A stretch of DNA of 64,000 bases from Acidimicrobiia bacterium (GCA_947476745.1 CANJRG010000010.1:1-64000), one strand, 5' to 3'. Positions 44,283-53,675 are shown, numbered from the stretch's first letter. The notes: generated from the sequence alone by a model not told the origin. Numbers and translations are program-made.

Positions 44283-46568
44283 TCAGGGGGCCGTCCAGGT
44301 GGCGCAGTCGGCGCCCGAGGTGGTCGGGGCCAGCAGGGCCGGGTTCCAGGTGGTGCCGGACTTGGTCACGTTCGTCACGCAGAACTTGACGATGTTGCCC
44401 TTCGATGCCCTGATGTTGCCGGAGGTCACCGTCGCCACACCGCTGGCATTGGTGGTGCCGGTACGGCCCGTCACCACCGCCTTGGTGCCGACGTACCAGG
44501 TGCCGGTCACCGTGGCCCCGCTGACCAGCGAGCCGGCCGCGTCGCGGACGGTGACGGTGGCCGTCGCCGAGACGTTGGAGTTGTTGACCCTGGTCCCGCT
44601 GGCCGAGATCCCCGACACGTCGATGCGTGCATTCACCGTGATGGTCACGGTGGCCGTGCCGGTGAGGGTCTGCGGGTCGGTCACCGTGAGGGTGGCGGTG
44701 TACGTACCGGGCGTGGTGTACGTGTACGACGGGCTGGTCGCCGTCGATGAGCCGCCGTCACCGAAGTCCCATGCATAGGTCAGCGCGCCGCCCTCGGGGT
44801 CCGACGAGGTCGACCCGTTGAACGCCACCGTCAGCGGCCCGGCACCAGTCGTCGGCGTGGCCGTGATGCGGGCCGTCGGCGGCTGGGGCGCATTGACGGT
44901 GATGGCCACCGTGGCGGTGCCGGTGAGGTTGTCGGCATCGGTCACCGTGAGGGTGGCGGTGTAGGTGCCCACCGTGGTGTAGGTGTACGACGGGTTGGTG
45001 GCCGTCGAGGTGCCGAGACCGTCACCGAAGGCCCAGGCATAGGTCAGCGCGCCGCCGTCGGGGTCCGACGAGGTCGACCCGTCGAACGCCACGGTCAGCG
45101 GGCCGGCACCGGTCCTCGGCGTGGCGGTGACACGGGCCGTCGGCGGCCCGGTCGGGGCCGGCACCGTGCCGCTGAGGCGGTAGTTGCCGACGCTGCCGAA
45201 GTCGGAGTACCCGGTGTTGAGGGGCGAGCCGTAGCCGACACCGTCGACGAGCAGGGTGTACCAGCCCGCGGTCAGCGTGGCGGTGACCGACGCCGACATG
45301 CCGGTCGAGGCGTCGCCGCTGCCGCCCGATGCCGGGTCGGCGGCGGCGACGAGCGTGCCGGCGTCGTCGCGCAGTTCGAGCTTGATGTCGAGATCAGGAC
45401 TCGTCGGTACGGGGTTCACGGTGAAGGTCGCCGAGCCGGCTCCGGCCTGGACCCGGAAGGCATCCACGTCCGCCGCGGTGCTGATGACCCCCACCGCGGA
45501 CACCGTCGTACCGGTCAGTACGGTGCCGGCGGCGGCGGTGTTGCCGTGGTCATCGGCCCGTAGCGGCAGCCCGTTGCTCCCGGCAACCACGAAGTCATCC
45601 TGGGTGTTGTTGGCGTCGGCGTACTCGCCCTTGCTCCACTGCACAATGGGCCTGTAGTAGCCGACGCCCATGATCGGCGCCCAGCTGCCGTGACCCTGGT
45701 AGTAGCCGCCGCAGCTGGCCACGCAGCCGTCGTGGCTGAGGCCGATGTTGTGCCCGATCTCGTGGGAGAGAGCCTCGGCCGGGTACTTGGGGTAGGTCCC
45801 GGCCGACCCGGTGCCGTTCTGGAACACGATGGCCGGCTGGTAGTAGTCGTGGTTCGAGCCGGTGTAGTCGTAGACGCCGACGTAGGCGATACCGCCGCAG
45901 TTCGAGCTGCACAACGACTGCCACAGGGTCTGGCCGTTCGGGCAGGCCGAGGTGCTCTTGGTGAGGATCGCCCGGGTGCCGAAGAGGGTGTCGCCGCTGC
46001 CGGAACGGTTGATGGCGGCGTAGCCCGGATCCTCGGTGGTCACATCGACGTCGAACGGCGCGTAGTCGTCGGCGACCCGCTTCCACATGCTGATGACGTA
46101 GTTACGTTCCTCGTCGGTGAACGTGGTGCCGTCGCCGTCGACACTGTAGGGCTCGGCGTAGCAGTCGCCGCCGGTCGAGCCGTTCCAGGCGGTACCGCTG
46201 AGGGTGTGTCCGTCGACGTCGAGGTAGATCACCCGGTTGGCGCCCGGCTTGCTGTGCAGCAGCAAGGCGTCGGAGGGCGGGATCGACGAGTCGAACGGCG
46301 TGGCCGTCGAGGCGGTTGCGGCCACGGTGGTGGCGGGCACCGCCGAATCGACGTAGAGCAACATGTCGCTGGTGCCGACGAACAGCGACGGGTCGGTGAG
46401 CAAGTGGTTCTGCAGTTCGGCGGCGCTCAGGCCGTTCGCCTTGGCCACGGCGGGCAGCCGGCTGCCGAGGCGGGCGATGGCGGCCTGGCCCGCCACCGCC
46501 GGGCCGGGGGAGGCGGACGACGCGGCGAAGGCCGCGGTCGCGCCCAGCAGGCCCGACAGCATCACCAC
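44283..46568 (-). CDS. Secreted zinc metalloprotease with two PKD domains (5' end interrupted)
   Basis: An exported reprolysin/metzincin-type protease. The zinc motif HEIGHNIGLSHD is complete (HExxHxxxxxHD). A pre-peptidase-C-like beta domain follows, then two near-identical PKD repeats (GPLTVAFDGSTSSDPDGGAL and its partner) and a C-terminal Ig-like segment. Most cysteines lie near the active site. The natural start is probably GTG 46604, behind GGAGG, encoding FRRRAS and the signal peptide core ALLAVVMLSGLLGATAAFAA; but the codon at 46581-46583 is TAG. Translation could restart at GTG 46568 or ATG 46562, losing the charged n-region, so export would suffer. Either a nonsense mutation or sequence error. 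Confidence 0.85.
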   Translation of the reverse strand: MVMLSGLLGATAAFAASSASPGPAVAGQAAIARLGSRLPAVAKANGLSAAELQNHLLTDPSLFVGTSDMLLYVDSAVPATTVAATASTATPFDSSIPPSDALLLHSKPGANRVIYLDVDGHTLSGTAWNGSTGGDCYAEPYSVDGDGTTFTDEERNYVISMWKRVADDYAPFDVDVTTEDPGYAAINRSGSGDTLFGTRAILTKSTSACPNGQTLWQSLCSSNCGGIAYVGVYDYTGSNHDYYQPAIVFQNGTGSAGTYPKYPAEALSHEIGHNIGLSHDGCVASCGGYYQGHGSWAPIMGVGYYRPIVQWSKGEYADANNTQDDFVVAGSNGLPLRADDHGNTAAAGTVLTGTTVSAVGVISTAADVDAFRVQAGAGSATFTVNPVPTSPDLDIKLELRDDAGTLVAAADPASGGSGDASTGMSASVTATLTAGWYTLLVDGVGYGSPLNTGYSDFGSVGNYRLSGTVPAPTGPPTARVTATPRTGAGPLTVAFDGSTSSDPDGGALTYAWAFGDGLGTSTATNPSYTYTTVGTYTATLTVTDADNLTGTATVAITVNAPQPPTARITATPTTGAGPLTVAFNGSTSSDPEGGALTYAWDFGDGGSSTATSPSYTYTTPGTYTATLTVTDPQTLTGTATVTITVNARIDVSGISASGTRVNNSNVSATATVTVRDAAGSLVSGATVTGTWYVGTKAVVTGRTGTTNASGVATVTSGNIRASKGNIVKFCVTNVTKSGTTWNPALLAPTTSGADCATWTAP

Positions 46569-46604
46569 GGCTAGGAGCGCCTAGCTGGCACGTCGACGGA
46601 ACAC

Positions 46605-46879
46605 GGGCATCCTCCGAACAGGGGAAAAGAGGTTGCCCGAATGCTAGATGTGGGCACGTCCAGCAGCGAGGTGGGCGGCAGCGGAAAGGTCCTGCTTCCC
46701 TGCAGTTGGTGCCGAAAGTCCCGGCCTTGAAGGACCTTCGGCCACCAAGGGCGGACGCCGAAGCGCCGACCGTCGCGAAATGCCGCGGCTCGGCAGTCGG
46801 CGTCCGCCAGAGGGCCCACCCGATGACGCCGCTCGCTACACTCCCGGGAGGTCACCGGTCACGGAAAAGGATCAAGCAC
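46605..46879. promoter_or_regulatory. Divergent region with an extended hairpin
   Basis: Between the protease and SPFH genes. An imperfect stem of roughly 15 pairs spans about 46707-46755 (ggtgccgaaagtcc pairing with ggaccttcggccacc). It could be a leader structure or operator for either gene; it matches no riboswitch that I recognise. Confidence 0.35.
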
Positions 46880-48088
46880 ATGGGGCTCATTCAGGCAGCA
46901 GTCGGTGCGCTCGGCGGCACCTTGGCCGACCAGTGGAAGGACTTCTACACCGTGCCCGACGGGCTGGCCCCGACGGCAGCCCTGTTCTCCGCAGTGCGCC
47001 GCGGCCAGAACGCCGGACGCGGTTCCAACACCGAGGGCTCCGACGGGGTCATCACCAACGGCAGCCGCATCATCGTGCCCGAGGGCTACGGCCTGGTGCT
47101 GACCGAGCAGGGGGCGATCAGCGGTTTCGCGGCCGAGCCCGGCGCCTACGAGTGGAACAGCGAGGCGCAGGACTCGCAGTCGATCTTCGCCGGCAACGGC
47201 CTCGTGAGTTCGCTCATCACCACGTCGTGGGAGCGCTTCAAGTTCGGCGGTCGCCCCGGCACCCAGCAGCGCGCCTACTTCGTCACGCTGAAGGAACTGC
47301 CGAACAACCGTTTCGGCACCCAGTCCGAGATCTACTGGGATGACGCCTACATGAACGCCCAGGTCGGGGCGATCACCCGGGGCACCTATACCCTGAAGAT
47401 CGTCGACCCGATCCTGTTCGTGCGGAACTGGGTGCCCGCCACGTATCTCGAGCCGGGCAGGGCGTTCGACTTCACCGACATCGAGAACGACGCAGCCGCC
47501 CAGCTGTTCAACGAGGTCGTGGGCTCGCTGGCGCCGGCGTTCTCGATGTACACGAACGACCCCTCGAAGGGGAACCGGATCACCAAGATCCAGCAGGACT
47601 CGATCGGCTTCGCCCAGAGCCTGTCGGCTGCGGTCGAGCAGAACTACCAGTGGAGCGGCCGCGGGCTGCAGATCGTCTCCACTGCGATCATCGCCATCGA
47701 GTACGACGAGAACACCCGTGAGCTGCTCCGTAACGTGCAGCGCGCCGACGCCCTGTCCGGCGCCCGTGGCAACTCCAACCTCCAGGCGTCCGTCGCCGCC
47801 GGGTTCCAGGCCGCCGGCGAGAACGCCGGCGCGCAGGGGCTGGTCGGTCTCGGCATGGCGGCGGGGTTCACCGGTCTCGGCGGGTTGCAGCAGCCGGTGC
47901 CCGGCATCGGCGGGCAGAGCACGCCGCCGCCGGCCGCTCCGGTCGCACCGGCAGCTCCGGTCGCACCCGCCGCACCCGCAGAGGAGGACCCCATGGCCCG
48001 GCTCACGAAGCTCAAGCAGATGCTCGACGCCGGCCTGATCACCCAGGCCGACTACGACGCCGCCAAGAACAAGATCCTCGGCCTCTAG
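46880..48088 (+). CDS. SPFH/Band-7-like protein with C-terminal SHOCT motif
   Basis: A 402-residue protein. The N-terminal part is an SPFH-type core (RIIVPEGYGLVLTEQGAISG; GTYTLKIVDPILFVRNWVPA), then a helical stretch, a Pro/Ala linker near residue 350, and a C-terminal SHOCT helix pair (RLTKLKQMLDAGLITQADYD). SPFH proteins form membrane-associated oligomeric scaffolds, here without a transmembrane anchor. It is first of a three-gene operon with a zinc-ribbon membrane protein and a small membrane protein, suggesting a shared membrane complex. Function unknown. Confidence 0.85.
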   Translation: MGLIQAAVGALGGTLADQWKDFYTVPDGLAPTAALFSAVRRGQNAGRGSNTEGSDGVITNGSRIIVPEGYGLVLTEQGAISGFAAEPGAYEWNSEAQDSQSIFAGNGLVSSLITTSWERFKFGGRPGTQQRAYFVTLKELPNNRFGTQSEIYWDDAYMNAQVGAITRGTYTLKIVDPILFVRNWVPATYLEPGRAFDFTDIENDAAAQLFNEVVGSLAPAFSMYTNDPSKGNRITKIQQDSIGFAQSLSAAVEQNYQWSGRGLQIVSTAIIAIEYDENTRELLRNVQRADALSGARGNSNLQASVAAGFQAAGENAGAQGLVGLGMAAGFTGLGGLQQPVPGIGGQSTPPPAAPVAPAAPVAPAAPAEEDPMARLTKLKQMLDAGLITQADYDAAKNKILGL

Positions 48089-48106
48089 GCACCGGGTGAC
48101 GCTGTC

Positions 48107-49366
48107 ATGACCACCATGCCGCCCACCGGCGACGGTGCCGAGCCCGGAGCCGTCGACCCGTCGGCCACCGAGCCGCCGACCACCACTCCTCCCGCCGAGA
48201 ACCCGAACGCGACGATCGACACCGCCAACCAGCGGCTCGAGGACGGCCTCAACCGTTGCCCGCGCTGTGGCGCGACCGACATCCAGTTGCGCCCGTCCGC
48301 GGGCATGCTCGTCTGCCTGTTCTGCCGCCATGAGTGGGCGGAGGCACGTCTCGATGAGACAGTCCCCGCCACCGACGTGGCGTCGCTGACCGGCACCGTC
48401 GTCGGCACCGGCGCCTCGGACATCGCCGCCGACGTCGATGCCGTGATCACCCTGAAGTGCGGCGGCTGCGGTGCCGAGGTGGTGGTGAACACCAACGAGC
48501 AGATGGGGGCGCGCTGCCACTGGTGCCGCCACGTGCTGACGATCAACGAGCAGATCCCCAACGGCGCCGTGCCCGACGCCGTGCTGCCCTTCACGATCAC
48601 CCACGACCAGGCGGTGGCGACGATCAACCGGTTCGCCGCCAAGCGCCGCCGCTTCGCCCATCGGGCGTTCCTGCGGGACTTCAAGCCCGAGAACATCGTC
48701 GGGGTGTACCTGCCGTATCTGGTGGTCGATGCCAACGCCAGCGTCGATGTGGGCGGCGTCGGCGAGGTCCAGACCCAGCGCTACACCGAGGGCTCGGGCG
48801 ACAGCAAGGAGACCTACTACGACGCCGACGTCTACGCCGTCGAGCGCCACATCGACTTCACCGCGGACAACCTGACCATCGAGGCGTCGGCCGAACGGGC
48901 GAACCAGGACACGTCGTCCAACACCAACAACATCATCAACACCATCCTGCCGTTCGACACCGAGAACGCCGTGCAGTGGAACGCCAGCTACCTGACGGGG
49001 TTCACCTCGGAGAAGCGCGACCAGAACGTCGTGCACGTCACCCCGGAACTCGAGCACCAGCTGCTGTCGATCGCCCGGGCCCAGGTGGTGCCCAGCGTCG
49101 AGGCCTACGACCGTGGCGTCCGCTGGGAACGTGAAGGGCTGCAGGTGCACGGCGCCCGTTGGCTGGCGATGTACCTGCCGGTATGGCTCTACTCCTACTA
49201 CCACGAGGAACGCGGCAAGGGCATGGTGCACTACATCGCCGTCAACGGTCGTACCGGCGAGGTCATGGGCAGCGTGCCGGTGGCGACCCAGCGGTTGGTG
49301 CTGACCGCGCTCGCCGTCGGAACCGTGGTTGAGGCACTCGTGATCGCACTGTTGGGGTTGAGCTGA
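48107..49366 (+). CDS. TFIIB-type zinc-ribbon membrane-associated protein
   Basis: A 419-residue protein with a Thr/Pro-rich N-terminus, two zinc-ribbon units (RCPRCGATDIQLRPSAGMLV with CLFCRHEW; LKCGGCGAEVVVN with RCHWCRHVL), a beta-rich middle part (VGVYLPYLVVDANASVDVGG) and a C-terminal hydrophobic helix (LVLTALAVGTVVEALVIALL). Probably membrane-anchored with the ribbons in the cytoplasm. It starts 18 bases after the SPFH gene, and its stop overlaps the next gene (TGATG), so all three are co-expressed. A link to membrane organisation is inferred from the SPFH partner. Confidence 0.82.
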   Translation: MTTMPPTGDGAEPGAVDPSATEPPTTTPPAENPNATIDTANQRLEDGLNRCPRCGATDIQLRPSAGMLVCLFCRHEWAEARLDETVPATDVASLTGTVVGTGASDIAADVDAVITLKCGGCGAEVVVNTNEQMGARCHWCRHVLTINEQIPNGAVPDAVLPFTITHDQAVATINRFAAKRRRFAHRAFLRDFKPENIVGVYLPYLVVDANASVDVGGVGEVQTQRYTEGSGDSKETYYDADVYAVERHIDFTADNLTIEASAERANQDTSSNTNNIINTILPFDTENAVQWNASYLTGFTSEKRDQNVVHVTPELEHQLLSIARAQVVPSVEAYDRGVRWEREGLQVHGARWLAMYLPVWLYSYYHEERGKGMVHYIAVNGRTGEVMGSVPVATQRLVLTALAVGTVVEALVIALLGLS

Positions 49367-49647
49367 TGATCGCGCACCTGCTCACCGCGCTTGTCGCCGC
49401 TTCGGATGGCAACGGCGGCGTTCTGCTGCTGCTCGGCCCGCTGGCCGGCGGCGGCCTGTACTACGGGTTGTGGCGGCACTACCGCAACACCGACAAGTCC
49501 CACAGCTTCGAGACCGAGACCAAGGTCCTCGCCCAGCCGATCACCGGCAACGACCGCAAGGTCGACGAGATCAAGCGAACGACGAAGACCGGCATCGACG
49601 GCGACAACAAGTCGAGCCATCGCCAGCGGGTGCAGCGAACCCCGTGA
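49366..49647 (+). CDS. Small single-pass membrane protein
   Basis: A 93-residue protein: one hydrophobic segment near residues 15-33 (GVLLLLGPLAGGGLYYGLW), then a charged soluble tail (HYRNTDKSHSFETETKVLAQ; DDNK-type residues near the end). The ATG overlaps the TGA of the zinc-ribbon gene by one base. No family is recognised; genomic context implies a subunit of the SPFH/zinc-ribbon assembly. Confidence 0.72.
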   Translation: MIAHLLTALVAASDGNGGVLLLLGPLAGGGLYYGLWRHYRNTDKSHSFETETKVLAQPITGNDRKVDEIKRTTKTGIDGDNKSSHRQRVQRTP

Positions 49648-49777
49648 CGGGGCGTCCCGGCCTGATCCGATCGGGCCGGGACATCGTCGTTCGAGCGGCC
49701 CACGGCGGTCGCCTCGGCGCGGCGGCGAGCCCACGTAGTAGGAACTCCGGCGACACCGCAACGGGGAGACAACGTCG

Positions 49778-50482
49778 ATGAGCATCGTGGAGCATCCGGC
49801 CAAGGCCATCTACCTGGCCAACCGCAACCCGCGCATGAGCCGCGAGGAGTTCCGGGAGCGGTGGATCCGCCACAGCCGCGTCGGCGAGGTGCTCTCCGGC
49901 AGCGGACCCCAGCCCATCAACGGCTTGCGCTACTGCCTCACCGTCGACCCCTCCGCCATCCTTCCCGGCGCATCGAACGAGCACGACGGCGTGGGACTGC
50001 TGTCGGTACGCAGCGTGGTGTCGATCCCGTCGATGCACACCGTGCTCACCCGCAACGACGTGGCCCTCGCCGATGAGTTGCGCACCTTCGAGCGGGCGGT
50101 CGAGGACGTCACCGTCTACGCCGCCAGCGAGTTGGTCCTCGACGGCCCAGAGACCGACGTCGCGGTGATCGAGTACGCCCGCCGGCGGGAGACGGTCGAT
50201 CCGGTCGAGCATCTGCGGGCCATCGAACGCCGGCCCGAAGACGACGGCCTGCTCGAGGCCGGGATGCGCCGGTGGGTACGTAACACCGCCGTCGGCGCCG
50301 CACCACGGGGTTTCGGCTACGACGCCGTGAACGAGCTGTGGTTCGACTCCCTCGATGCGGTGGCGGACGCCGCGCCGACCCTCGAGGCGTTCTTTGAGCG
50401 GCGGGCCACCCACACCGAACGACGCGCCTCCACCGTGCTGGTGACGACGGTCATCCATCGCCTCGGCCGTACCCGACCCTGA
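49778..50482 (+). CDS. EthD-domain protein
   Basis: A 234-residue protein with two ferredoxin-like halves of the EthD type: AIYLANRNPRMSREEFRERW and RHSRVGEVLSGSG in the first; a second half with ELVLDGPETDVAVIEYARR and FGYDAVNELWFDSLDAVADA. EthD proteins are small dimeric enzymes or accessory factors in oxidative catabolism and polyketide-like ring chemistry. GGGGAG lies nine bases before ATG 49778. It precedes the GPGG and monooxygenase genes. Confidence 0.75.
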   Translation: MSIVEHPAKAIYLANRNPRMSREEFRERWIRHSRVGEVLSGSGPQPINGLRYCLTVDPSAILPGASNEHDGVGLLSVRSVVSIPSMHTVLTRNDVALADELRTFERAVEDVTVYAASELVLDGPETDVAVIEYARRRETVDPVEHLRAIERRPEDDGLLEAGMRRWVRNTAVGAAPRGFGYDAVNELWFDSLDAVADAAPTLEAFFERRATHTERRASTVLVTTVIHRLGRTRP

Positions 50483-50638
50483 GCGGGGCCGGGCTGTGGA
50501 CCTTCGCCCGCAGCGACCTTGTGCCCTGTTCGTGTCGTCGGAATCGGAGGAGGCTCGGGGCAAGCACGCGACGGCTCTTGCGAGCCAACCTGGTTCCTCG
50601 ATGATGGGGCGCAGGGGTTGCGGCAGGAGGAGGGTGGC

Positions 50639-50785
50639 GTGGTGGCGTTCGTACTGTGGATTCTCGCCGTGATCTTGGTCGTCTCCGGGATCATGGCCCT
50701 CGTGCGACGGCAAGTCCTGTGGGGCATCGTCCTGATCGTCGTCGGCCTGCTGGTCGGCCCAGGCGGCGTCAGCATCTTCACGTAG
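50639..50785 (+). CDS. GPGG-motif small membrane protein
   Basis: A 48-residue protein made almost entirely of two hydrophobic helices (VAFVLWILAVILVVSGIMAL and VLWGIVLIVVGLLV) joined by RRQ, ending in the motif GPGGVSIF. Such GPGG-motif proteins are found widely in actinobacteria; function unknown. GTG 50639 sits eight bases after AGGAGG; GTG 50642 is also possible. Confidence 0.82.
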   Translation: MVAFVLWILAVILVVSGIMALVRRQVLWGIVLIVVGLLVGPGGVSIFT

Positions 50786-50850
50786 CCCGGCAGCCACCGG
50801 CACGACGGTGCGATCCGCACGGCCCGAGTTCGTGCAAGTGGGCCGATCTG

Positions 50851-50886
50851 CGCTCTGTGTCGCCACCCGGGTGGCGACACAGAGCG
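50851..50886. terminator. 36-nt perfect palindrome downstream of the GPGG gene
   Basis: cgctctgtgtcgccaccc (50851-50868) is followed at once by its exact complement (50869-50886). With no loop bases it may act as a terminator hairpin or a DNA dyad; there is no T-run. It ends 75 bases before the next start codon. Confidence 0.6.
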
Positions 50887-50961
50887 GTCGCCACGCGATG
50901 ATGGTGCTCGTCGACGACCCGGCGGGGGCCGGACCGTCATGACCGAACCGAGGGACCGAAG

Positions 50962-52605
50962 ATGAGCGACACACCTACCACCCAGTACGACGCCATCGTC
51001 ATCGGAGCGGGTTTCGGCGGGCTCTACGCCCTGCTCCGTCTGCGTGACGAGCTGGGGCTGTCGGTCCGAGGCTTCGACGGCGCTGGCGGAGTGGGCGGCA
51101 CGTGGTGGCACAACCGCTACCCGGGCGCCCGGGTGGACGCGCCGAGCGCGCCGTTCTACGGCTACACCTTCAGCAAGGAACTGGTCGACGAGTGGACCTG
51201 GACCGAGACCCAGTCCACCAGCGCCGACGTGCTGCGCTACCTCGACCACGTCGCGGACCGCTTCGACCTGCGCAAGGACATCGAGTTCAACACCCGGGTC
51301 ACCGACGCCCGCTGGGACGAGGACAGCCAACGCTGGACCGTCGGCACCGCTCGGGGTGACCAGGCATCGGCCCGGTTCCTGATCTGCGCCACCGGTGCGC
51401 TGTTCGTGGCCAACAAGCCCGACTATCCCGGCATCGACGACTTCGCCAGCCCGATGTACCACACCGGCCGCTGGCCCCATGAGCCGGTGTCCTTCGAGGG
51501 CAAGCGTGTCGCCGTCATCGGCACCGGTTCGTCCGGGGTGCAGGCCATTCCCGAGATCGCCAAGACCGCCGAGCACGTCACCGTGTTCCAACGTACCGCC
51601 CAGTATTGCCTGCCGGCCCGGAACCGGCCGCTGGGCGCCGAGGAGCTGCAGGGGTACCGCGACGACTGGGAGAACCTGCGCCAGTCGATGTACCGCCGGG
51701 GCGGCTGGCCCTTCGCCACCACCCGCCTCAAGGCCTCGGAGCACACGCCGGAGCAGCGCCACGCCCGCTACGAGGAACTGTGGGAGCAGGGCGGCATCCA
51801 GCTGTCGATCAACAGCTATGTCGGTGTGCTGGTCGACGAGGAGCTCAACCGCGAGGTCGGCGACTTCGTCAAGGGCAAGATCCGCGAGATCGCGAAGGAT
51901 CCCGACACGGCCCGCAAGCTCACCCCCGAGTACTTGTTCGGCACCAAGCGGCTGATCCTCGACAACGGCTACTTCGAGACCTACAACCGCGACAACGTGA
52001 CCCTCGTCGACCTACGCGAGGACCCGATCACGGCGTTCACGGCGACGAGCGTGCTGACCGAGCACGGCGAGCACCCCATCGACCTGCTGGTCCTCGCCAC
52101 CGGCTTCGACGCCGTCAGCGGCTCGATGCTGCAGATCGACCCGCAGGGCCGCGGCGGCGTGCGTCTCAGCGACAAGTGGAACGAGCGGTTCGACACCTAC
52201 CTCGGCATGGTCGTGTCGGGCTTCCCCAACCTGTTCATGATCCACGGCCCCCAGTCGCCCGGCGTGCTCTACACCATGCCCCTCGGCGGCGAACGGCACA
52301 CCGCGTGGATCGAGGCCTGCATCCGCCACCTCGACGAGCACGGCCTCGGCACCATCGACACCACCGAGGATGCCGAAGCCGCCTGGGACGACGAGGTCAA
52401 CAGCCTCGCCAACCGCACGCTCTACCCCCGCACCAAGTCGTGGTACACGGGTGCCAACATCCCCGGCAAGCCCCGTCAGTTCCTGGCCCATGCCATGGGC
52501 TCGCGGTACTTCGACCGGATCGACGCCATCGCGGCGGACGGCTTCCCCGGCTTCGTGTTCGAACCCCGCCGCACCGCCGACCACCCGGCACCGGCCGCGG
52601 TCTGA
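50962..52605 (+). CDS. Flavin-containing (cyclohexanone-monooxygenase-like) monooxygenase
   Basis: A 547-residue FAD/NADPH monooxygenase without the N-terminal extension of the first paralogue. Rossmann motif 1 IVIGAGFGGLYALLRL and GGTWWHNRYPGARVD lie at the N-terminus; the Baeyer-Villiger fingerprint appears as FASPMYHTGRWP (Gly replaced by Ser at one position); motif 2 is AVIGTGSSGVQAIPEI. A C-terminal ATGFDAVSGSML segment follows. The length and motif set match cyclohexanone monooxygenase-like enzymes, which convert cyclic ketones to lactones. The next gene, an LLM-class enzyme, is 54 bases downstream on the same strand. Confidence 0.92.
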   Translation: MSDTPTTQYDAIVIGAGFGGLYALLRLRDELGLSVRGFDGAGGVGGTWWHNRYPGARVDAPSAPFYGYTFSKELVDEWTWTETQSTSADVLRYLDHVADRFDLRKDIEFNTRVTDARWDEDSQRWTVGTARGDQASARFLICATGALFVANKPDYPGIDDFASPMYHTGRWPHEPVSFEGKRVAVIGTGSSGVQAIPEIAKTAEHVTVFQRTAQYCLPARNRPLGAEELQGYRDDWENLRQSMYRRGGWPFATTRLKASEHTPEQRHARYEELWEQGGIQLSINSYVGVLVDEELNREVGDFVKGKIREIAKDPDTARKLTPEYLFGTKRLILDNGYFETYNRDNVTLVDLREDPITAFTATSVLTEHGEHPIDLLVLATGFDAVSGSMLQIDPQGRGGVRLSDKWNERFDTYLGMVVSGFPNLFMIHGPQSPGVLYTMPLGGERHTAWIEACIRHLDEHGLGTIDTTEDAEAAWDDEVNSLANRTLYPRTKSWYTGANIPGKPRQFLAHAMGSRYFDRIDAIAADGFPGFVFEPRRTADHPAPAAV

Positions 52606-52659
52606 CCGCCAGCCGAGCCGTCCCGGAGCGGGGCACCGATCCTGCGCTACCGTCGGCAC

Positions 52660-53667
52660 ATGTCTGCAGCTGCGTCCGACACGTCCACGACACCCCTCGG
52701 GGTCACCTTCGGGAGCCTCGGCGTCCTGGGCCCCAGAGCCATCCTCGACGTCGCGCAACTGGCGTCCGCCCAGGGGTACCGGTCGTTGTGGACCGTCGAG
52801 GCGACCGGCACCGACGCGTTCACGTTGCTCGGCGCTGCGTCGGCGGTCGCACCCGAACTCGATCTGGCAACGGGCATCATCCCGATCCAGATCCGCAACC
52901 CGACCGTCACGGCGATGACGGCGTCGACGCTGCAGGCCCTGAGCCCCGACTCGACGATCTGGCTCGGGCTGGGCGTGTCGGCACCCGGCATCCTGCGCCA
53001 GCACGGCGAGAAGCCGGCGGACCGGCCGATCGCGATGATGCGCGAGTACGTCGCGCTCCTGCGGGAGTGCCTGTCGGGCGAGACGGTGACCTTCGAGGGC
53101 GACTTCTGGTCGGTGAGCAAGTTCCGACTCGGCATGCGGGTCGGCGACCGGGTGCCCAAGATCGTGCTGGCCGCGCTGAACCCGCAGATGCTCCGCCTTG
53201 CCGGCGAGATCGCCGACGGCGTGCTGTTGAACTACCTGCCGTCGAGCCATGTCGGACCGTCGATCGAGGCGGTGCGCTCCGGCGGCGACGCGACGATCTT
53301 CGCCTACGTCCACGCCGCGGTCGGCGACTTCGAGCGCAGCGCCAACTCGGCCCGCAAGGACCTGTTCAACTACGCCATGGCCGACGGCTACGCCAAGATG
53401 TTCACCGCCGCCGGCTTCGGCGACGAGATCACCGAGCTCCGGGCCCGCCAGGCCGCCAAGGACCGCGACGGCGCACTCGAGGCGATCTCCGAGCGGATGA
53501 TCCAGGCCATCGACTTCATCGGCTCCTCCGACGAGGTGACCGACTTCGTCGCCCGCTACGTCGACGCAGGCATCGACCATCCGGTGCTCATGCCGCTGCC
53601 CTGGGGCGATGACCGCCGTGCGGTGACCGAGGCGACCATGGCCGCAGCCGCCCGAGCCGTTCGCTGA
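52660..53667 (+). CDS. LLM-class (probably F420-dependent) oxidoreductase
   Basis: A 335-residue luciferase-like barrel protein. Family motifs: GVTFGSLGVLGPRAI at the start, LATGIIPIQIRNPTVTAMTA, LGLGVSAPGI and a C-terminal ADGVLLNYLPSS. The LPSS-containing segment is typical of the F420-dependent branch. Probably in one transcript with the monooxygenase, giving a possible ketone-oxidation module. Cofactor assigned by family, not by experiment. Confidence 0.88.
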   Translation: MSAAASDTSTTPLGVTFGSLGVLGPRAILDVAQLASAQGYRSLWTVEATGTDAFTLLGAASAVAPELDLATGIIPIQIRNPTVTAMTASTLQALSPDSTIWLGLGVSAPGILRQHGEKPADRPIAMMREYVALLRECLSGETVTFEGDFWSVSKFRLGMRVGDRVPKIVLAALNPQMLRLAGEIADGVLLNYLPSSHVGPSIEAVRSGGDATIFAYVHAAVGDFERSANSARKDLFNYAMADGYAKMFTAAGFGDEITELRARQAAKDRDGALEAISERMIQAIDFIGSSDEVTDFVARYVDAGIDHPVLMPLPWGDDRRAVTEATMAAAARAVR

Positions 53668-53675
53668 GCGGAACG

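Noticed and set aside
46605-46879. A riboswitch upstream of the SPFH or protease gene
   Set aside because: There is an extended hairpin, but none of the conserved cores of the riboswitch classes I know is visible.
46859-49231. A 790-codon minus-strand frame opposite the SPFH operon
   Set aside because: Composition is low complexity and no family is recognisable; the plus-strand genes have clear domains, ribosome sites and overlaps.
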